64,000 nucleotides of DNA, taken from NCBI GenBank assembly GCA_039707655.1, contig CM077666.1, forward strand, positions 396,695,886 through 396,759,885, written 5' to 3'. Position numbers and translations under genes: made by a program. Numbering within the stretch: position 1 is the first letter of the stretch; each line of letters starts with the position of its first letter. This DNA is from Elymus sibiricus (lineage: Eukaryota > Streptophyta > Magnoliopsida > Poales > Poaceae). Positions 12,247-24,171 of this stretch are shown in pieces. Under the pieces are notes generated by a model. That model made no database searches, was not told the origin of the DNA, and saw only the letters and a program-made list of their open reading frames with translations.

Positions 12247-12773
12247 TGTTGGGGATATCTGCCGGCATCAAGACCTGGCAGGGTGATAACTCGGCCATAG
12301 AGCAGGCACAACAAGTCAACCAATGAGGATTGAAGGACTCGTTGCGGGTCGGCTTGACGCGGCATAAGTGGGAAGGGCCGGCTTAGGCAATGGGCCGGCT
12401 TACAGAGATGATGAGTGGCCCGAAGGTTGTCTTGATGAGCAAGTAGGAAAGAGTAGGAGATAGGTCAAAGGACGACCCAGACTCTCATGTAATATAGGGT
12501 TCCACCTGTGTATATAAAGGGGAACACCTATACGAAAAGACCTAAGTTGCAACCTCCTGGAGAGCTAGGTTAGCGAATCCGCATCCTTGTAATCGAGATC
12601 CACATCAATACAATCAAGCGGGACGTAGGCCTTTACCTCTACCGTGAGGGGCCGAACCTGGGTAACCCGGCGTCTTCTTGTTCCCGATCAACCCCGTTAA
12701 GCTTCCACACTTGTGCGATGGCCTCATCTCTAAGTCCTTTCACAAGGGCATATGCCGTGTCAAAACCACGACA
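12247..12773 (+). repeat. 3' LTR of element Z (527 bp)
   Basis: It starts TGTTGGGGATAT and ends CCACGACA at 12773, where Sabrina-like LTR sequence resumes at once. A clear TATA box sits at 12511-12519 (TATATAAAG) in the middle, as expected for the U3/R border. The 5' partner is outside the window. Confidence 0.75.
12511..12519 (+). promoter_or_regulatory. LTR TATA box, element Z
   Basis: TATATAAAG lies 264 bases into the 527-base LTR and is preceded by GC-rich DNA. Strand and position agree with plus orientation of the element. Confidence 0.65.
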
Positions 12774-13969
12774 CGCGCCCTGGTGGCTCGTGGGGCCCCT
12801 GGCCCCCATTTTCTAGTATATAAGTCCATTTGCCCTAGAAAAAATATAGAGAAGACTTTCGGGACGGTGCGCCACCGTCTCGAGGCGGAACTTGGGCAGG
12901 AGCACTTTTGCTCTCCAGCGAAGAGATTCTGCCGGGGATACTTCCCTCCGGGAGGGGGAAATCATTGCCATCGACATCACCAGTGATCCTCTCATCATGG
13001 GAGGACCAATCTTCATCAACATCTTCAACAGCACCATCTCATCTCAAACCCTAGTTCATCTCTTGTATTCAATCTTTGTCTCAAAACCTCAGATTGGTAC
13101 CTGTGGGTTGCTAGTAGTGTTGATACATCTTGTAGTTGATGCTAGTTGGTTTATTTGGTGGAAGATTATATGTTCAAATAAAATATGCTATTCAGTACCC
13201 CTCTGATCTTGTACATGATTATGATTTGTGAGTAGTTACTTTTGTTCTTGAGGACATGGGAGAAGTCTTGTCATAAGTAATCATGTGAATTTGGTATTCG
13301 TTCGATATTTTGATGATATGTATGTTGTTGATTCTCTTAGTGGTGTCATGTGAACGTCGACTACATGACACTTCACCATCTTTGGGCCTAAGGGAATGCA
13401 TTGTGGAGTAGTAATTTGATGATTGGTTGCTAGAGTGAGAGAAGCTTAAACCCTAGTTTATGCGCTATTCCGTAAGGGGCTGATTTGGATCCATATGTTT
13501 AATGCTATGGTTAGAGCTATCTTAATTCTTCTTTCGTAGTTGCGGATGCTTGCGAGAGGGGGTAATCATAAGTGGTAGGCTTGTTCAAGTAAGAACAACA
13601 CCCAAGCATCGGTCCACCCACATATCAAATTATCAAAGTAGCGAACGTGAATCAAACAAACATGATGAAAGTGACTAGATGAAATTCCCATGTGTCCTCG
13701 AGAACGCTTTGCTTACTATAAGAGATCGTTCCGGCTTGTCCTTTGCTACAAAAAGGATTGGGCCACCTTGCTGCACTCTTTGTTACTATTGCTACTTGTC
13801 ACTTGTTACAAATTATCTTGCTATCAAACTACTTGTTACCGATAATTTCAGTGCTTGCAGAAAATACCTTGCTGAAAACCGCTTGTCATTTCCTTCTGAT
13901 CCTCGTTGGGTTCGACACTATTACTTATCGAAAGGACTATGATTGATCCCCTATACTTGTGGGTCAACA
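12774..13969 (+). repeat. Left-truncated Sabrina-like (Athila-lineage) LTR
   Basis: The sequence is closely similar to 17280-18484, the 5' LTR of the complete Sabrina-like element, including the TATATAAG box (12817-12824) and the 3' end ...TTGTGGGTCAACA. The first roughly 300 bases are missing from this side because element Z is inserted there. The primer site that follows a 5' LTR of this family is absent after 13969, so this is a 3' LTR or a solo LTR in plus orientation. GACCC at 13970 may be its target duplication. Confidence 0.75.
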
Positions 13970-14195
13970 GACCCCGCCCGTATATGTACGTACGTGGCCG
14001 TATTTTTTGTTGTGTGGTTGTACGTACGTGTACACAATTTAGACATGGCTGCCTGAACTGCTATATCGGGGGCTCTACTACGACACATGCCACTCCTTAC
14101 ACGCCCAGGGTTCATCATTGCAGAAAGACCGATTGACCAGTATGTACATACACATTCGCCACCAGACAGACAACGCTACGTACGCTTCGATCGGG

Positions 14196-14417
14196 TGGGT
14201 CCCAGCTATGAGGGAGGATAAGGAGGCACTTCCTTGCGTGCGAATGGTGGGTCCCAGCTGTCAAGGGAGGAATCATTTTTTTGCACGTAATAAGGAGGCA
14301 CTTCCTTGTGTGCGAATGGTGGGTCCCAGCTGTCAAGGGAGGAATCATTTTTTTGCACATAATAAGGAGGCACTTCCTTGTGTGCGAAGATGTAGCTGGT
14401 GGGTCCACCTGTCAGCC
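14196..14417. repeat. 72-bp tandem repeat, about 2.5-3 copies
   Basis: Units begin AGGAGGCACTTCCTTG at 14221, 14293 and 14365, an exact 72-bp step. Each includes GGTGGGTCCCAGCTGTCAAG and GGAATCATTTTTTTGCAC. The copies are nearly identical, so the expansion is recent compared with surrounding DNA. Since 72 is a multiple of three, long open frames appear on both strands by chance; they are not taken as genes. Confidence 0.9.
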
Positions 14418-15994
14418 TCACCGCGTACAGTCCTCTTTCGATGGCTGTCGTTCATTGACCAGGTTGACTACGCCGCGCCGAGAGCACCAAGGCGGTGGAC
14501 GACGGCGAGGCTTAGGAAGGGAACGACGCGGAGCCGGGGAAGACGCGGCAATGGATGCCCATGCGGAGGGGAGTACGAGGGTTGACTGGTTCGGCTGCGG
14601 TGTGAGGCTTCCGTCGCCGGAGAACAACAGAAGGTGTGGGTGAGTAGAGGGATGGACTGGCCAGCAGTGGGAATAGGGTGGGACAGTGAGTCCTTAGCGG
14701 CAGCACAGCCATCCAACAGAGTTGGGAGCAAGCGGTTCCATCGGCGCTGGTTTCGGCGGCTGGAGCAAGAAATTGGAGATTGAAGAAGCACAACGGCCGT
14801 TGGATTAACATCGAACGGTCACGCTGGTAGAATCGATTGTTCACTAAGTTGACAAAGCATTGCGTACCCGTCAACTTCGTAGGCCCACAAGTCAGCCTCC
14901 AAATGTGTGGTAGATAGCATACAGCCCATTTTCTATTTTTGTGAATAATTTACAGCCCATTTGCTAATTCTTAAGGAATTTATTACAGCCCATTTTCGGA
15001 CCAGTACCACAGCCAATAAATTCAACGAAATTTCGCATACTTCGGTGTAGTCCGAACTATTTTAATCCCGAAATTTCATGTTAGATTCAAACTAATTTTT
15101 TTAAAATTAAATTAAATAAAATCCAATGATATTTAAAATCTCAAAATCCGAAGAAAAAAGCCTAAATTTGAAACTAATTGCCAGTTTGCTGTGTTTTTTT
15201 ATATTTACCACCTTTTTCTTATTAGTTATTTCAAACAATTTTCTAGGCAAGCCGAATGCATGCCTCCTTGTCTAGATTTGCAGCCCAACAATTCGCAAAA
15301 AGCAATTGTAGCCCAGCACGGTCCCGCCAGCACGGGAGGAAGAGGACGAGAGATTGAAGAAGCACGTTGGCCGTTTGATTTACATCCAACGCCTCGGCTA
15401 TCAGAATCGTTTTGTGACCAAGTTGACAATGCCTTGCGTGGGCTTCACCATCGTGGTCCCACAATGTGAGCTTCCTATTCTGTGCCTGACATTCAGCCCA
15501 TTTCATATTTTTTAGAATTTACAGCCCATTTGTTAAAAAATCAAAATACACCCATTTGCTGGGCTGGGTGAAAAAATAATGTTGTGGGCATGCCACAACC
15601 AATAATTCTTTTTTTCTAAGAACTTACAGCCCATTTGCTTCTTTTCTAAATACACACATTTGCTGGTCTGGCAGGACAGAGCAATGATATAAAAAAAGAG
15701 CAATGATATAAAAAATAAAACTGGGCTGGGCATTCATTTGGACAAGAGATTTTCTTTAATGATTTACAGGATGGCTGACGAAATAATGTTGCGGACTGCA
15801 ATCGATTAACCTTTTTAGTAGAATTTAAAGCCCAATTGTTTTTTAATATACCAATTTCTTGGCTGGATTAAAAAATAATGTTGCAGACAAGCTCCATTTA
15901 ATATTTTCGGTTAATTTACAGCCATTACCTTTTTTTCGAAATACACACATTTGCTTCTCTGGGTTAAATAGTAATGTTGGTCTGGCCACAGCGT

Positions 15995-16067
15995 TATTAT
16001 AAAATATAAGACATTTTTAGGCTATTTTAGCCTACCAAAATGTCTTATATTTTTATACAGAGGGAGT
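15995..16067. mobile_element. Stowaway-like MITE hairpin
   Basis: An almost perfect inverted repeat (AAAATATAAGACATTTT ... AAAATGTCTTATATTTT around TAGGCTA-TTT-TAGCCTA) ends in AGAGGGAGTA. This is the characteristic terminal text of short Triticeae Stowaway MITEs, which have CTCCCTCCGT ends and a TA target. The left terminus is degraded. It is about 70 bp and non-coding. Confidence 0.75.
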
Positions 16068-16654
16068 AGAAAATAAGAACTTAGCTATGCGTTTTTTCTT
16101 AAAAAAAAGGTAACTCCGCGTCCCACAGCCCATTCGAGAACTGCTGGATCCTGGTGTCAACATGTCGTGGGCTGCGCATATAATAGGCTGGGTAGGCCAA
16201 AGCCCAGTTATAAAATAGTTTTGGTGACTGCCTCTCCTTGTTTAATTCACTCGTTTATTTACTACATTGATGAGTTTCTCAAAAAAAAATTACTACGTTG
16301 ATGACAACTTGGTGGGTCCGAGATTTCAGTATTTTACTGGAGGTGAGACTCTTTTTTCGCTTTTACTATTTATATTTCTGCTTGCAGAACATTTGTTTCG
16401 TGTCAGTCACCGGCCGCAGGGTGGTGGGAGCATGCAATCCGGCCGTCGCTGGTTTGGGAGGCTAGAGGAAGAAGAAGACGGGAGATAGAAGATGTAAGAG
16501 AAAACGCACGCCAGCCGTTCAATATGAATCAAACCATTGGCAGAAAGAAAACACCCTTTTGATAGTTGATTCATTCAGACGAACAGTAGTAGTACTACTA
16601 GTTAATTTGCTTCCACCATGACTACATTTTTAGAAGCTGAAGCTGAACCAGACA

Positions 16655-16960
16655 CTAGCCATGGCCAGCGCCAGCCGCACGGCCCCGGCCAGCGCCACCC
16701 CCGCGGCCATGACATCTCACATTGCCACGGCCGCGGTCACCGCCACCACCACGGCCACCGCCAGCGCCACCCCTACAGCCGCGACCTCCGCCACTGCCAC
16801 GGCCACCACCATGGTAAAATGCGTGGAATCTGGCAAAGTTGGAGTGGAGGGCATGGAAATACGCTTCGGCGGCATCAGCGTCCAAGGCAGGCCATTGGTC
16901 CGCGGCGGGCGCGGGGGCCCCAAACAGCTGCTCCGCCTCCGCCTTCTTCTGGGCAACTAT
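16655..16960 (-). pseudogene. 3' half of a host gene split by the Sabrina-like element (Gly/Arg-rich C-terminus)
   Basis: On the minus strand this frame continues, after removing the retrotransposon and one copy of the ACTAT duplication, from the 5' half at 37829-37714. The join keeps the frame: 116 + 301 bases make 139 codons including the stop at 16655. This half encodes a short Ala/Glu/Gln-rich stretch, a Phe/His/Tyr-rich segment and then a glycine- and arginine-rich tail with GRG and GGRG runs, as in RGG-type RNA-binding tails. I do not recognise the family. Intron-free and small, it could be a gene fragment rather than a full gene. Confidence 0.5.
16956..16960. repeat. Target site duplication ACTAT (left copy)
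   Basis: ACTAT lies directly before the 5' LTR start at 16961 and again directly after the 3' LTR end (37714-37718). A perfect match across 20.7 kb shows that both LTRs belong to one insertion. Confidence 0.9.
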
Positions 16961-18484
16961 TGATACGTCCATTTTGCATCATGTTTTGCTACTGTTATTT
17001 ATAGTGTTTTTAATCAATATAACACTTTGTGGAGCAATTCTAATGCCTTTTCTCTCTTAATATGCAAGATTTACACAAAGAGGAAGAATGCCGGGAGCTG
17101 GAATTCTGGACCTGAAAAAGCTATGTCAGAGATACCTATTCTGCACATCTCCAAATGAGCTAAAATTTCACGGAGAATTATTTTGGAATATATAAAAAAT
17201 ACTGGAATCAAGAAGTACCAGAGGGGGCCACCCAGGTGCCGACGAAGCACCAGGGCGGGCCACCCCTCCCCCCAGGCGTGCCCTGGTACCTCGTGGGGCC
17301 CCTGGCAGTCCTCTGGCCCCCATTTTCTAGTATATAAGTCATTTTTCCCTAGAAAAAATAGAGAGAATACTTTTGGGACGGTGCGCCACCGTCTCGAGGC
17401 GGAACTTGGGCAGGAGCACTTTTGCTCTCTGGCGGAGAGATTCTGCCGGGGATACTTCCCTCCGGGAGGGGGAAATCATCGCCATCGACATCACCAGCAA
17501 TCCTCTCATCATGGGAGGACCAATCTTCATCAACATCTTCACCAGCACCATCTCATCTCAAACCCTAGTTCATCTCTTGTATTCAATCTTTGTCTCAAAA
17601 CCTCAGATTGGTACCTGTGGGTTGCTAGTAGTGTTGATTATATCTCGTAGTTGATGCTAGTTGGTTTATTTGGTGGAATATTATATGTTCAGATCTATTA
17701 TGCTATTCAATACCTCTCTAATCTTGGATATGAACATGATTTGTGAATATTTACTTTTTTTCTTGAGGACATGGGAGAAGTCTTGTCATAAGTAATCATG
17801 TGAATTTGGTATTCGTTCGATATTTTGATGATGTGTATGTTGTTGATTCCCTTTGTGGTGTCGTGTGAACGTTGACTACATGACACTTCACCATCTTTGG
17901 GCCTAAGGGAATGCATTGTGGAGTAGTAATTAGATGATGGGTTGCTAGAGTGACAGAAGCTTAAACCCTAGTTTATGCGCTATTCCGTAAGGGGCTGATT
18001 TGGATCCATATGTTTAATGCTATGGTTAGAGTTATCTTAATTCTTCTTTCGTAGTTGCGGATGCTTGCGAGAGGGGGTAATCATAAGAGGGAGGCTTGTT
18101 CAAGTAAGAACATCACCCAAGCACCGATCCACCCACAGATCAAATTATCAAAGTAGCGAACGTGAATCAAACAAACATGATGAAAGTGACTAGATGAAAT
18201 TCCCATGTGTCCTCAAGAACGCTTTACTTACAATAAGAGATCATTTCGGCTTGTCCTTTGCTACAAAAAGGATTGGGCCAACTTGCTGCACTCTTTGTTA
18301 CTATTGCTACTTGTCACTTGTTACAAATTATCTTGCTATCAAACTACTCGTTACCGATAATTTCAGTGCTTGCAGAAAACACCTTGCTGAAAACCGCTTG
18401 TCATTTCCTTCTGCTCCTCGTTGGGTTCGACACTCTTACTTATTGAAAGGACTATGATTGATCCCCTATACTTGTGGGTCATCA
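16961..18484 (+). repeat. 5' LTR of the Sabrina-like element (1,524 bp)
   Basis: Starts TGATACGTCC and ends GGGTCATCA. A TATATAAG box at 17331-17338 follows a GC-rich hairpin (17244-17292), and CTATAGAGAGAA-type leader DNA follows. It is 32 bp longer than the 3' LTR, which lacks the right arm of the hairpin. Confidence 0.9.
17331..17338 (+). promoter_or_regulatory. LTR TATA box of the Sabrina-like element
   Basis: TATATAAG, conserved in all three Sabrina-like LTRs of this window (12817, 17331, 36560), about 370 bases into the LTR. Confidence 0.65.
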
Positions 18485-18495
18485 AGACTCTTTTC

Positions 18496-18512
18496 TGGCG
18501 CCATTGCCGGGG
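18496..18512 (+). other. Primer binding site (tRNA-Asp type)
   Basis: TGGCGCCATTGCCGGGG begins 11 bases after the LTR end. It differs by one base from the reverse complement of the 3' end of plant tRNA-Asp (TGGCGCCGTTGCCGGGG), the primer used by Athila-lineage elements. Confidence 0.8.
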
Positions 18513-18590
18513 AGTGAAGCGCCTTTGGTGAGTGGAATTTGGTAAGGAAACTTTTATATTACATGCTGAAATTTACTGTCAATTGTCACT

Positions 18591-21500
18591 ATGGAAAGTA
18601 ATCCTTTGGGGGGTTTGTTCGGGGTATCTTCACCTCGACCGGAAACACAAATAGTTGCTCCTCAACCTACTGCACCTATTGAAAATATTTATTATGAGAT
18701 TCCTCTGGGTATGATAGAGAAACTACTAGCTAATCCTTATGCAGGAGATGGAACAGTACATCCTGATATGCACTTAATCTATGTGGATGAAATTTGTGGA
18801 TTGTTTAAGCTTGCAGGTTTATCCGGAGATGGAGTTAAGAAGAAATTATTCCCTTTATCTTTGGAGGGAAATTCATTAATGTGGTATAGGCTATGTGAAG
18901 ATACTGATACATGGGACTGGAACCAATTGAAACTAGAATTCCATCAGAAATTGTATCCTATGCATTTGGTTCATCGTGATCGGAATTATATATATAATTT
19001 TTGGCCTCGTGAAGGAGAAAGCATCACTCAAGCTTGGGGGAGGCTTAAGTACATGATGTACACATGCCCCAACCATGAGCTCTCAAAAGAAATTATCTTA
19101 CAGAATTTTTGTTCTCGGCTTTCTCATGATAATCAAAACACGCTCGATTCTTCTTCGACTGGCTCCTTTATGAAGAAAACTATTGAATTCAGATGGGATC
19201 TTCTAGAAAGAATTAAATGCAACTCTGAAGATTGGGAGCTCGACAAAGGTAATGAGTCAGGTACAATACTTAAGTTCGATTGTGTTAAATCTTTTATGGC
19301 CACTGATGCTTTTCAAAAGTTTAGCACTAAATATGGACTTGACTCTGAGATAGTAGCTTCCTTTTGTGAATCATTTGCTACTCATGTTGATCTTCCTAAG
19401 GAGAAGTGGTTTAAATATCATCCCCCTATTAAAGAAAAGATTGAGGAACCCGTTAGTGTTAAAGAAGAAACAATTATTTACCATGTTGATCCAGTTGTGC
19501 CCACTGCTTATATTGAGAAACCACCTTTTCCTGTTAGGATTAAGGAACATGCTAAAGTTTCAACTGTGGTTAGCAAAAGTAATATTAGAGCACCTAAACC
19601 CTCTGAACAAATTAAAGTTGAACCTAATGTTGCTATGGTTAAAGATCTCTTGGTCGATAATATAGATGGGCATGTTATTTACTTCTGTAATGAAGCAGCT
19701 AGAATTGCTAAACCATATCCCAACGATAAAAACAAACCCGTAGTAGGCATGCCTGTTGTCTCTGTTAACATAGGAGATCATTGTTATCATGGCTTATGTG
19801 ATTTGGGTGCTAGTGTTAGTGCTATTCTATTTACCTTATATCAAGAAATTATGAATGATGTTGCACCTGTTGAAATAGAGGACATTGATGTTACTATTAA
19901 CCTTGCAAACAGAGATACCATTACACCACTTGGGATCGTTAGAGATGTTGAAGTCTTGTGTGGAAAAATAAAATATCCTACTGATTTTCTAGTCCTAGGT
20001 TCTCCACAAGATGACTTTTGTCCCATTATATTTGGTAGACCTTTCTTGAACATAGTTAATGCTAAGATTGATTGCGCTAAAGAAACTGTCAGTGTTGATT
20101 TCGGTGGTACATCTCATGAGTTTAATTTCTCCAAGTTTCGTAGACAACCTCATGATAAAGAATTGCCTAGTAAAGATGAATTTATTGGTCTTGCTTCTAT
20201 TGCCGTACCTCCTACTGATCCGTTAGAACAATATTTGCTAGACCATGAAAACGATATGCATATGAATGAAATAAATGAAATAAATAAGATGTTCTTTGAT
20301 CAACCACCTATCCTTAAACATAATTTGCCTATTGAAACCCTTGGAGGCCCTCCTCCACCTAAGGGTGATCCTGTATTTGAATTGAAGCAATTGCCTGATA
20401 CATTGAAATGTGCTTATCTTGTCGAAAAGATGATATATCCTATTATTATCAGTGCTAACCTTTCAGAGCCTGAAGAAAAGAGATTACTAAAAACTATGAG
20501 GAAGCACTATGCTGCTATTGGATATACTCTTGATGATCTTAAGGGCATTAGTCCCACTCTATGTCAGCACAAAATTAAAATGGAGCCTGATGCTAAACCA
20601 GTTATCGACCACCAACGACGATTAAATCCTAAGATGAAAGAGGTGGTAAGAACTGGAATATTAAAGCTTCTGGAAGTAGGTATAATCTATCCCATAGCTG
20701 ATAGTAGATGGGTAAGTCCAGTTCATTGTGTCCCTAAGAAAGGAGGTATTACCGTTGTTCCCAATGATAAAAATGAACTCATTCCACAAAGAATTGTAAC
20801 TGGTTATAGGATGGTAATTGATTTTAGAAAATTAAACAAAGCTACTAGAAAAGATCATTACCCCTTACCTTTTATTGATCAAATGTTAGAAAGATTGTCT
20901 AAGCATACACACTTTTGTTTCCTAGATGGTTATTCCAGTTTTTCTCAAATACCCGTATCACAACCCGATCAAGAGAAAACCACTTTCACTTGTCCTTTTG
21001 AAACTTATGCTTATAGACGTATGCCTTTTGGTTTATGCAATGCACCTGCTACCTTTGAAAGATGTATGACTGCTATATTCTCTGACTTTTGTGAAAAGAT
21101 TGTTGAGGTGTTCGTGGATGATTTCTCTGTTTATGGAGCTTCTTTTGATGATTGCTTAAGCAACCTTGATCGAGTTTTGCAGAGATGTGAAGAAACTAAT
21201 CTTATCTTGAATTGGGAGAAGTGCCACTTTATGGTGAATGAAGGCATTGTCTTGGGGCATAAAATTTCTGAAAGAGGTATTGAAGTTGATAAAGATAAGG
21301 TTGATGCTATTGAGAAAATGCCATGTCCTAAAGATATTAAAGGTATAAGAAATTTCCTAGGTCATGCTGGTTTCTATAGGAGATTTATTAAAGACTTCTC
21401 TAAAATTTCTGGGCCTCTTACCAATCTTTTGCAAAAAGATGTTCCATTTGTTTTTGATGATGATTGTCTAGAAGCCTTTGAAACACTTAAGAAAGCCTTA

Positions 21501-23318
21501 ACCACTGCACCTATTGTTCAACCACCTGATTGGAATTTGCCTTTTGAAATTATGTGTGATGCTAGTGACTATGCTGTTGGTGCTTTTCTAGGACAAAGAG
21601 TTGATAAAAAATTAAATGTTATCCATTACGCTAGTAAAACTCTAGACAGTGCCCAAAGAAATTATGCCACCACTGAAAAAGAATTTCTAGCAGTTGTGTT
21701 TGCATGTGATAAATTCAGATCTTATATAGTTGATTCTAAAGTAACTATTCACACCGATCATGCTGCTATCAAATATCTTATGGAAAAGAAAGATGCTAAA
21801 CCTAGACTCATTAGGTGGGTTTTATTGCTACAAGAATTTGACTTGCATATTACTGATAGAAAGGGAGCTGAGAATCCCATAGCGGATAATTTGTCTAGAA
21901 TGGAAAATGTTCTTGATGACCCTCTACCTATTAATGATGATTTTCCTGATGAACAATTAGCTATCATAAATGCCTCTCGTAATACTCGATGGTATGCAGA
22001 CTATGCTAATTACATTGTTGCTAAATACATACCACCTAGTTTCAAATACCAACAAAATAAAAAGTTCTTCTTTGATTTAAGACATTACTTCTGGGATGAC
22101 CCACATCTTTATAAAGAAGGAGTAGATGGTATTATTAGACGTTGTATACCTGAGCATGAACAGGAACAAATCCTACGAAAGTGTCATTCCGAGGCTTACG
22201 GAGGACACCATGCGGGAGACAGAACTGCACACAAGGTATTACAATCTGGTTTTTATTGGCCTACTCTTTTCAAGGATGCTCGTAAGTTTGTCTTATCTGG
22301 TGATGAATGTCAAAGAATTGGTAATGTTGGTAGACGTCAGGAAATGCCTATGAATTATTCACTTGCTGTTGAACCATTTGATGTTTGGGGATTTGATTAT
22401 ATGGGACCTTTTCCTAAATCCAATGGGTATACTCATATTTTACTTGCTGTTGATTACGTTACTAAGTGGGAAGAAGCTATTCCAACTAGTAGTGTTGATC
22501 ATAACACTTCTACTAAAATGCTTAAAGAAGTTATTTTCCCGAGATTTGGAGTCCCTAGATATTTAATGACTGATGGTGGTTCACATTTTATTCATGGTGC
22601 ATTCCGTAAATTGCTTGCTAAATATGATGTCAACCATAGAATTGCATCTCCCTATCACCCTAAAAATAGTGGTCAAGTTGAATTGAGCAACAGAGAAATA
22701 AAATTAGTACTGCAGAAAACCGTTAATAGATCTAGAAAGAATTGTTCTAAGAAACTTGACGATGCATTATGGGCTTATAGAACTGCTTATAAAAATCCTA
22801 TGGGTATGTCTCCTTATAAAATGGTTAATGGAAAAGCATGTCATTTACCTCTTGAGTTAGAACATAAAGCATATTGGGCAATTAAAGAACTGAATTATGA
22901 TTTTAAACTTGCTGGTGAAAAGAGGTTATTTGATATTAGCTCATTAGATGAATGGAGAACCCAAGCTTATGAAAATGCCAAATTGTTTAAAGAAAAAGTT
23001 AAGAGATGGCATGATAGAAGAATTCAAAAATGGGAATTTAAAGTGGGTGAGCAAGTTCTATTGTACAATTCTCGTTTGAGGTTCTTTGCAGGAAAACTTC
23101 TCTCCAAATGGGAAGGACCGTATATCATCGAAGAAGTTTATCGCTCCGGAGCCATCAAAATAAATAACTCCGAAGGCACTAATCCAAGAGTGGTTAATGG
23201 GCAAAGAATTAAGCACTATATTTTAGGTACCCCCATTAATGTTGAAACTAATATTATTGAAACAATTACACTAGAGGAATTCATAAGAGAGACCTTCCGG
23301 AACACTCTAGAACCCTGA
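18591..23318 (+). CDS. Gag-pol polyprotein of the Sabrina-like element (1,575 aa)
   Basis: One uninterrupted frame; the ATG lies 106 bases after the 5' LTR. Order: a gag-like region (about 1-330) with no CCHC knuckle that I can find; aspartic protease with DLGAS at residue 404; reverse transcriptase with catalytic FVDD at 841-844; RNase H with its first Asp near 990; integrase with an HHCC region from His 1199; the DDE triad Asp1269, Asp1328 and Glu1364 (35-residue spacing); and a C-terminal GPY/F-type module (KWEGPY). In the integrase zinc site the first cysteine is Gly1237 (GGT), while Cys1240 is kept, so the zinc finger is probably damaged. Otherwise it looks intact, unlike the Tat-lineage copies nearby. 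FVDD instead of YVDD/YMDD is usual for Athila relatives. The product would assemble particles, copy RNA to DNA and insert it. Confidence 0.92.
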   Translation: MESNPLGGLFGVSSPRPETQIVAPQPTAPIENIYYEIPLGMIEKLLANPYAGDGTVHPDMHLIYVDEICGLFKLAGLSGDGVKKKLFPLSLEGNSLMWYRLCEDTDTWDWNQLKLEFHQKLYPMHLVHRDRNYIYNFWPREGESITQAWGRLKYMMYTCPNHELSKEIILQNFCSRLSHDNQNTLDSSSTGSFMKKTIEFRWDLLERIKCNSEDWELDKGNESGTILKFDCVKSFMATDAFQKFSTKYGLDSEIVASFCESFATHVDLPKEKWFKYHPPIKEKIEEPVSVKEETIIYHVDPVVPTAYIEKPPFPVRIKEHAKVSTVVSKSNIRAPKPSEQIKVEPNVAMVKDLLVDNIDGHVIYFCNEAARIAKPYPNDKNKPVVGMPVVSVNIGDHCYHGLCDLGASVSAILFTLYQEIMNDVAPVEIEDIDVTINLANRDTITPLGIVRDVEVLCGKIKYPTDFLVLGSPQDDFCPIIFGRPFLNIVNAKIDCAKETVSVDFGGTSHEFNFSKFRRQPHDKELPSKDEFIGLASIAVPPTDPLEQYLLDHENDMHMNEINEINKMFFDQPPILKHNLPIETLGGPPPPKGDPVFELKQLPDTLKCAYLVEKMIYPIIISANLSEPEEKRLLKTMRKHYAAIGYTLDDLKGISPTLCQHKIKMEPDAKPVIDHQRRLNPKMKEVVRTGILKLLEVGIIYPIADSRWVSPVHCVPKKGGITVVPNDKNELIPQRIVTGYRMVIDFRKLNKATRKDHYPLPFIDQMLERLSKHTHFCFLDGYSSFSQIPVSQPDQEKTTFTCPFETYAYRRMPFGLCNAPATFERCMTAIFSDFCEKIVEVFVDDFSVYGASFDDCLSNLDRVLQRCEETNLILNWEKCHFMVNEGIVLGHKISERGIEVDKDKVDAIEKMPCPKDIKGIRNFLGHAGFYRRFIKDFSKISGPLTNLLQKDVPFVFDDDCLEAFETLKKALTTAPIVQPPDWNLPFEIMCDASDYAVGAFLGQRVDKKLNVIHYASKTLDSAQRNYATTEKEFLAVVFACDKFRSYIVDSKVTIHTDHAAIKYLMEKKDAKPRLIRWVLLLQEFDLHITDRKGAENPIADNLSRMENVLDDPLPINDDFPDEQLAIINASRNTRWYADYANYIVAKYIPPSFKYQQNKKFFFDLRHYFWDDPHLYKEGVDGIIRRCIPEHEQEQILRKCHSEAYGGHHAGDRTAHKVLQSGFYWPTLFKDARKFVLSGDECQRIGNVGRRQEMPMNYSLAVEPFDVWGFDYMGPFPKSNGYTHILLAVDYVTKWEEAIPTSSVDHNTSTKMLKEVIFPRFGVPRYLMTDGGSHFIHGAFRKLLAKYDVNHRIASPYHPKNSGQVELSNREIKLVLQKTVNRSRKNCSKKLDDALWAYRTAYKNPMGMSPYKMVNGKACHLPLELEHKAYWAIKELNYDFKLAGEKRLFDISSLDEWRTQAYENAKLFKEKVKRWHDRRIQKWEFKVGEQVLLYNSRLRFFAGKLLSKWEGPYIIEEVYRSGAIKINNSEGTNPRVVNGQRIKHYILGTPINVETNIIETITLEEFIRETFRNTLEP

Positions 23319-23655
23319 AAAGGAAGAGGTATGTGATACGGTAAGTAAACCGACTCCAAAAATTCCATAAAAATATTTTCTGTTAGTTTTGAAATATTTA
23401 GAAAATACCAAAAAAAGAAACAGCCGGGGGGGCCCACCTGGTGCCCACGAGGCACCAGGGCGCGCCACCCCCCCCAGGCGCGCCCTAGTACCTCATGGGC
23501 CCCACGTGAGCCTTCCCGACTCCGTTTTTCTTCTGGATTACTTGTTTTGCAAGATAAACAATATTTATATATACTTCCAGATGTTTTGACCACCGTATCG
23601 TAGAAATCTTCTCTGTTCTTCTTTCGTACTATTTTTCTGACAGATCTAGATCGCT
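23319..23655 (+). other. Spacer between pol and ORF3 with GC-rich hairpin and splice acceptor
   Basis: Contains an 18-bp-arm hairpin at 23449-23494 (GAGGCACCAGGGCGCGCC against GGCGCGCCCTAGTACCTC). This is the same motif as in the element's LTRs. It ends with a pyrimidine-rich tract and CAG at 23641-23643, a likely 3' splice site for a subgenomic RNA encoding the next ORF. No gene was found. Confidence 0.6.
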
Positions 23656-24171
23656 GTGGCTCCACCAAGCTCTTCCAAGGACAAGTTCTACGAGAAGGTC
23701 ATCAACCCCTACCTACCAGAGGTGATGAAACACCCTCAAGCCATTGAGATGTGTGAGGGGGTGCTTCACATCCGAGATGTGAAAGGACCCAAGAAGACCG
23801 GGAGCGTGGAGTCCAGGCTTGAAGCGGTGGAGCAGGAAATCTTCAAGTGCCAAGGGACGGTGGAACGTGGACTCAGCGCCAACCACTCCATGATCACGGA
23901 GTTCACCCGTGATCGCAAGGTGGATGACCGATCAATGGGTGACATCATCTTCAAGCTTAATGAACGAATCAACTATCTCCAAGGCCAAATCTATGATCTT
24001 CAAAACCAAAACTATGAGTATGAGGCAAGATTCAAAGGTATGAATTTAGCTGCAAGTTTCAGGACTCTGGAGACTCGTTCATCTTTTTATGATGGGGAAC
24101 CTATGCCATGGAAGCCGGAGGACAAGCCCGCCACTTCATCACCACCATCATCTTTGAAGAAGGAGACTTGA
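23656..24171 (+). CDS. Third ORF at the env-like position of the Sabrina-like element
   Basis: A frame of about 171 residues opens at 23656 (GTG in frame; no upstream ATG). It probably starts from a spliced exon, given the acceptor at 23641-23643. The protein is hydrophilic. A middle segment with heptad-like leucine/isoleucine spacing (about residues 95-125, LNERINYLQGQIYDLQNQNY) looks like a coiled coil, and a short Pro/Ser/Lys tail follows. No signal peptide or membrane segment is visible, so it is not an obvious envelope protein despite the position where Athila relatives carry an env-like gene. Function is unknown. Confidence 0.55.
   Translation: MAPPSSSKDKFYEKVINPYLPEVMKHPQAIEMCEGVLHIRDVKGPKKTGSVESRLEAVEQEIFKCQGTVERGLSANHSMITEFTRDRKVDDRSMGDIIFKLNERINYLQGQIYDLQNQNYEYEARFKGMNLAASFRTLETRSSFYDGEPMPWKPEDKPATSSPPSSLKKET

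Larger units (their letters stand above)
7835..12773 (+). mobile_element. Tat-lineage gypsy element Z, 3' part with antisense gene
   Basis: The visible part holds an antisense spliced gene (minus strand), a polypurine tract and a complete 3' LTR (12247-12773), so the element is in plus orientation. Gag and pol would lie to the left of element A and are not in the window. An antisense extra gene between pol and 3' LTR is known for some Tat-lineage gypsy elements such as Grande. Z is inserted in a Sabrina-like LTR that resumes at 12774; the target duplication would be CGCGC. Confidence 0.7.
13970..16654. other. Host DNA downstream of the split gene, no accepted gene
   Basis: About 2.7 kb that is not LTR sequence. 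It holds a 72-bp tandem repeat (14196-14417), repeated words like CAGCCCATTTGCTGGGCTGG between about 14900 and 16150, three diverged copies of a gene-flank unit (near 14747, 15330 and 16443) and a Stowaway-like hairpin (15995-16067). Open frames here are short or repeat-derived. Confidence 0.5.

Noticed and set aside
14118..14585. Frames of 97-155 codons on both strands
   Set aside because: They exist because a 72-bp (24-codon) tandem repeat has no stops; both strands are open and no homology is apparent.
16618..17004. Plus-strand histidine/glycine/arginine-rich frame
   Set aside because: It is the complement of the glycine-rich minus-strand gene half and runs into the Sabrina-like LTR at 16961.
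23656..24171. Retroviral-type envelope gene
   Set aside because: It is at the env position, but no signal peptide, membrane segment or cysteine pattern is visible; only a coiled coil.
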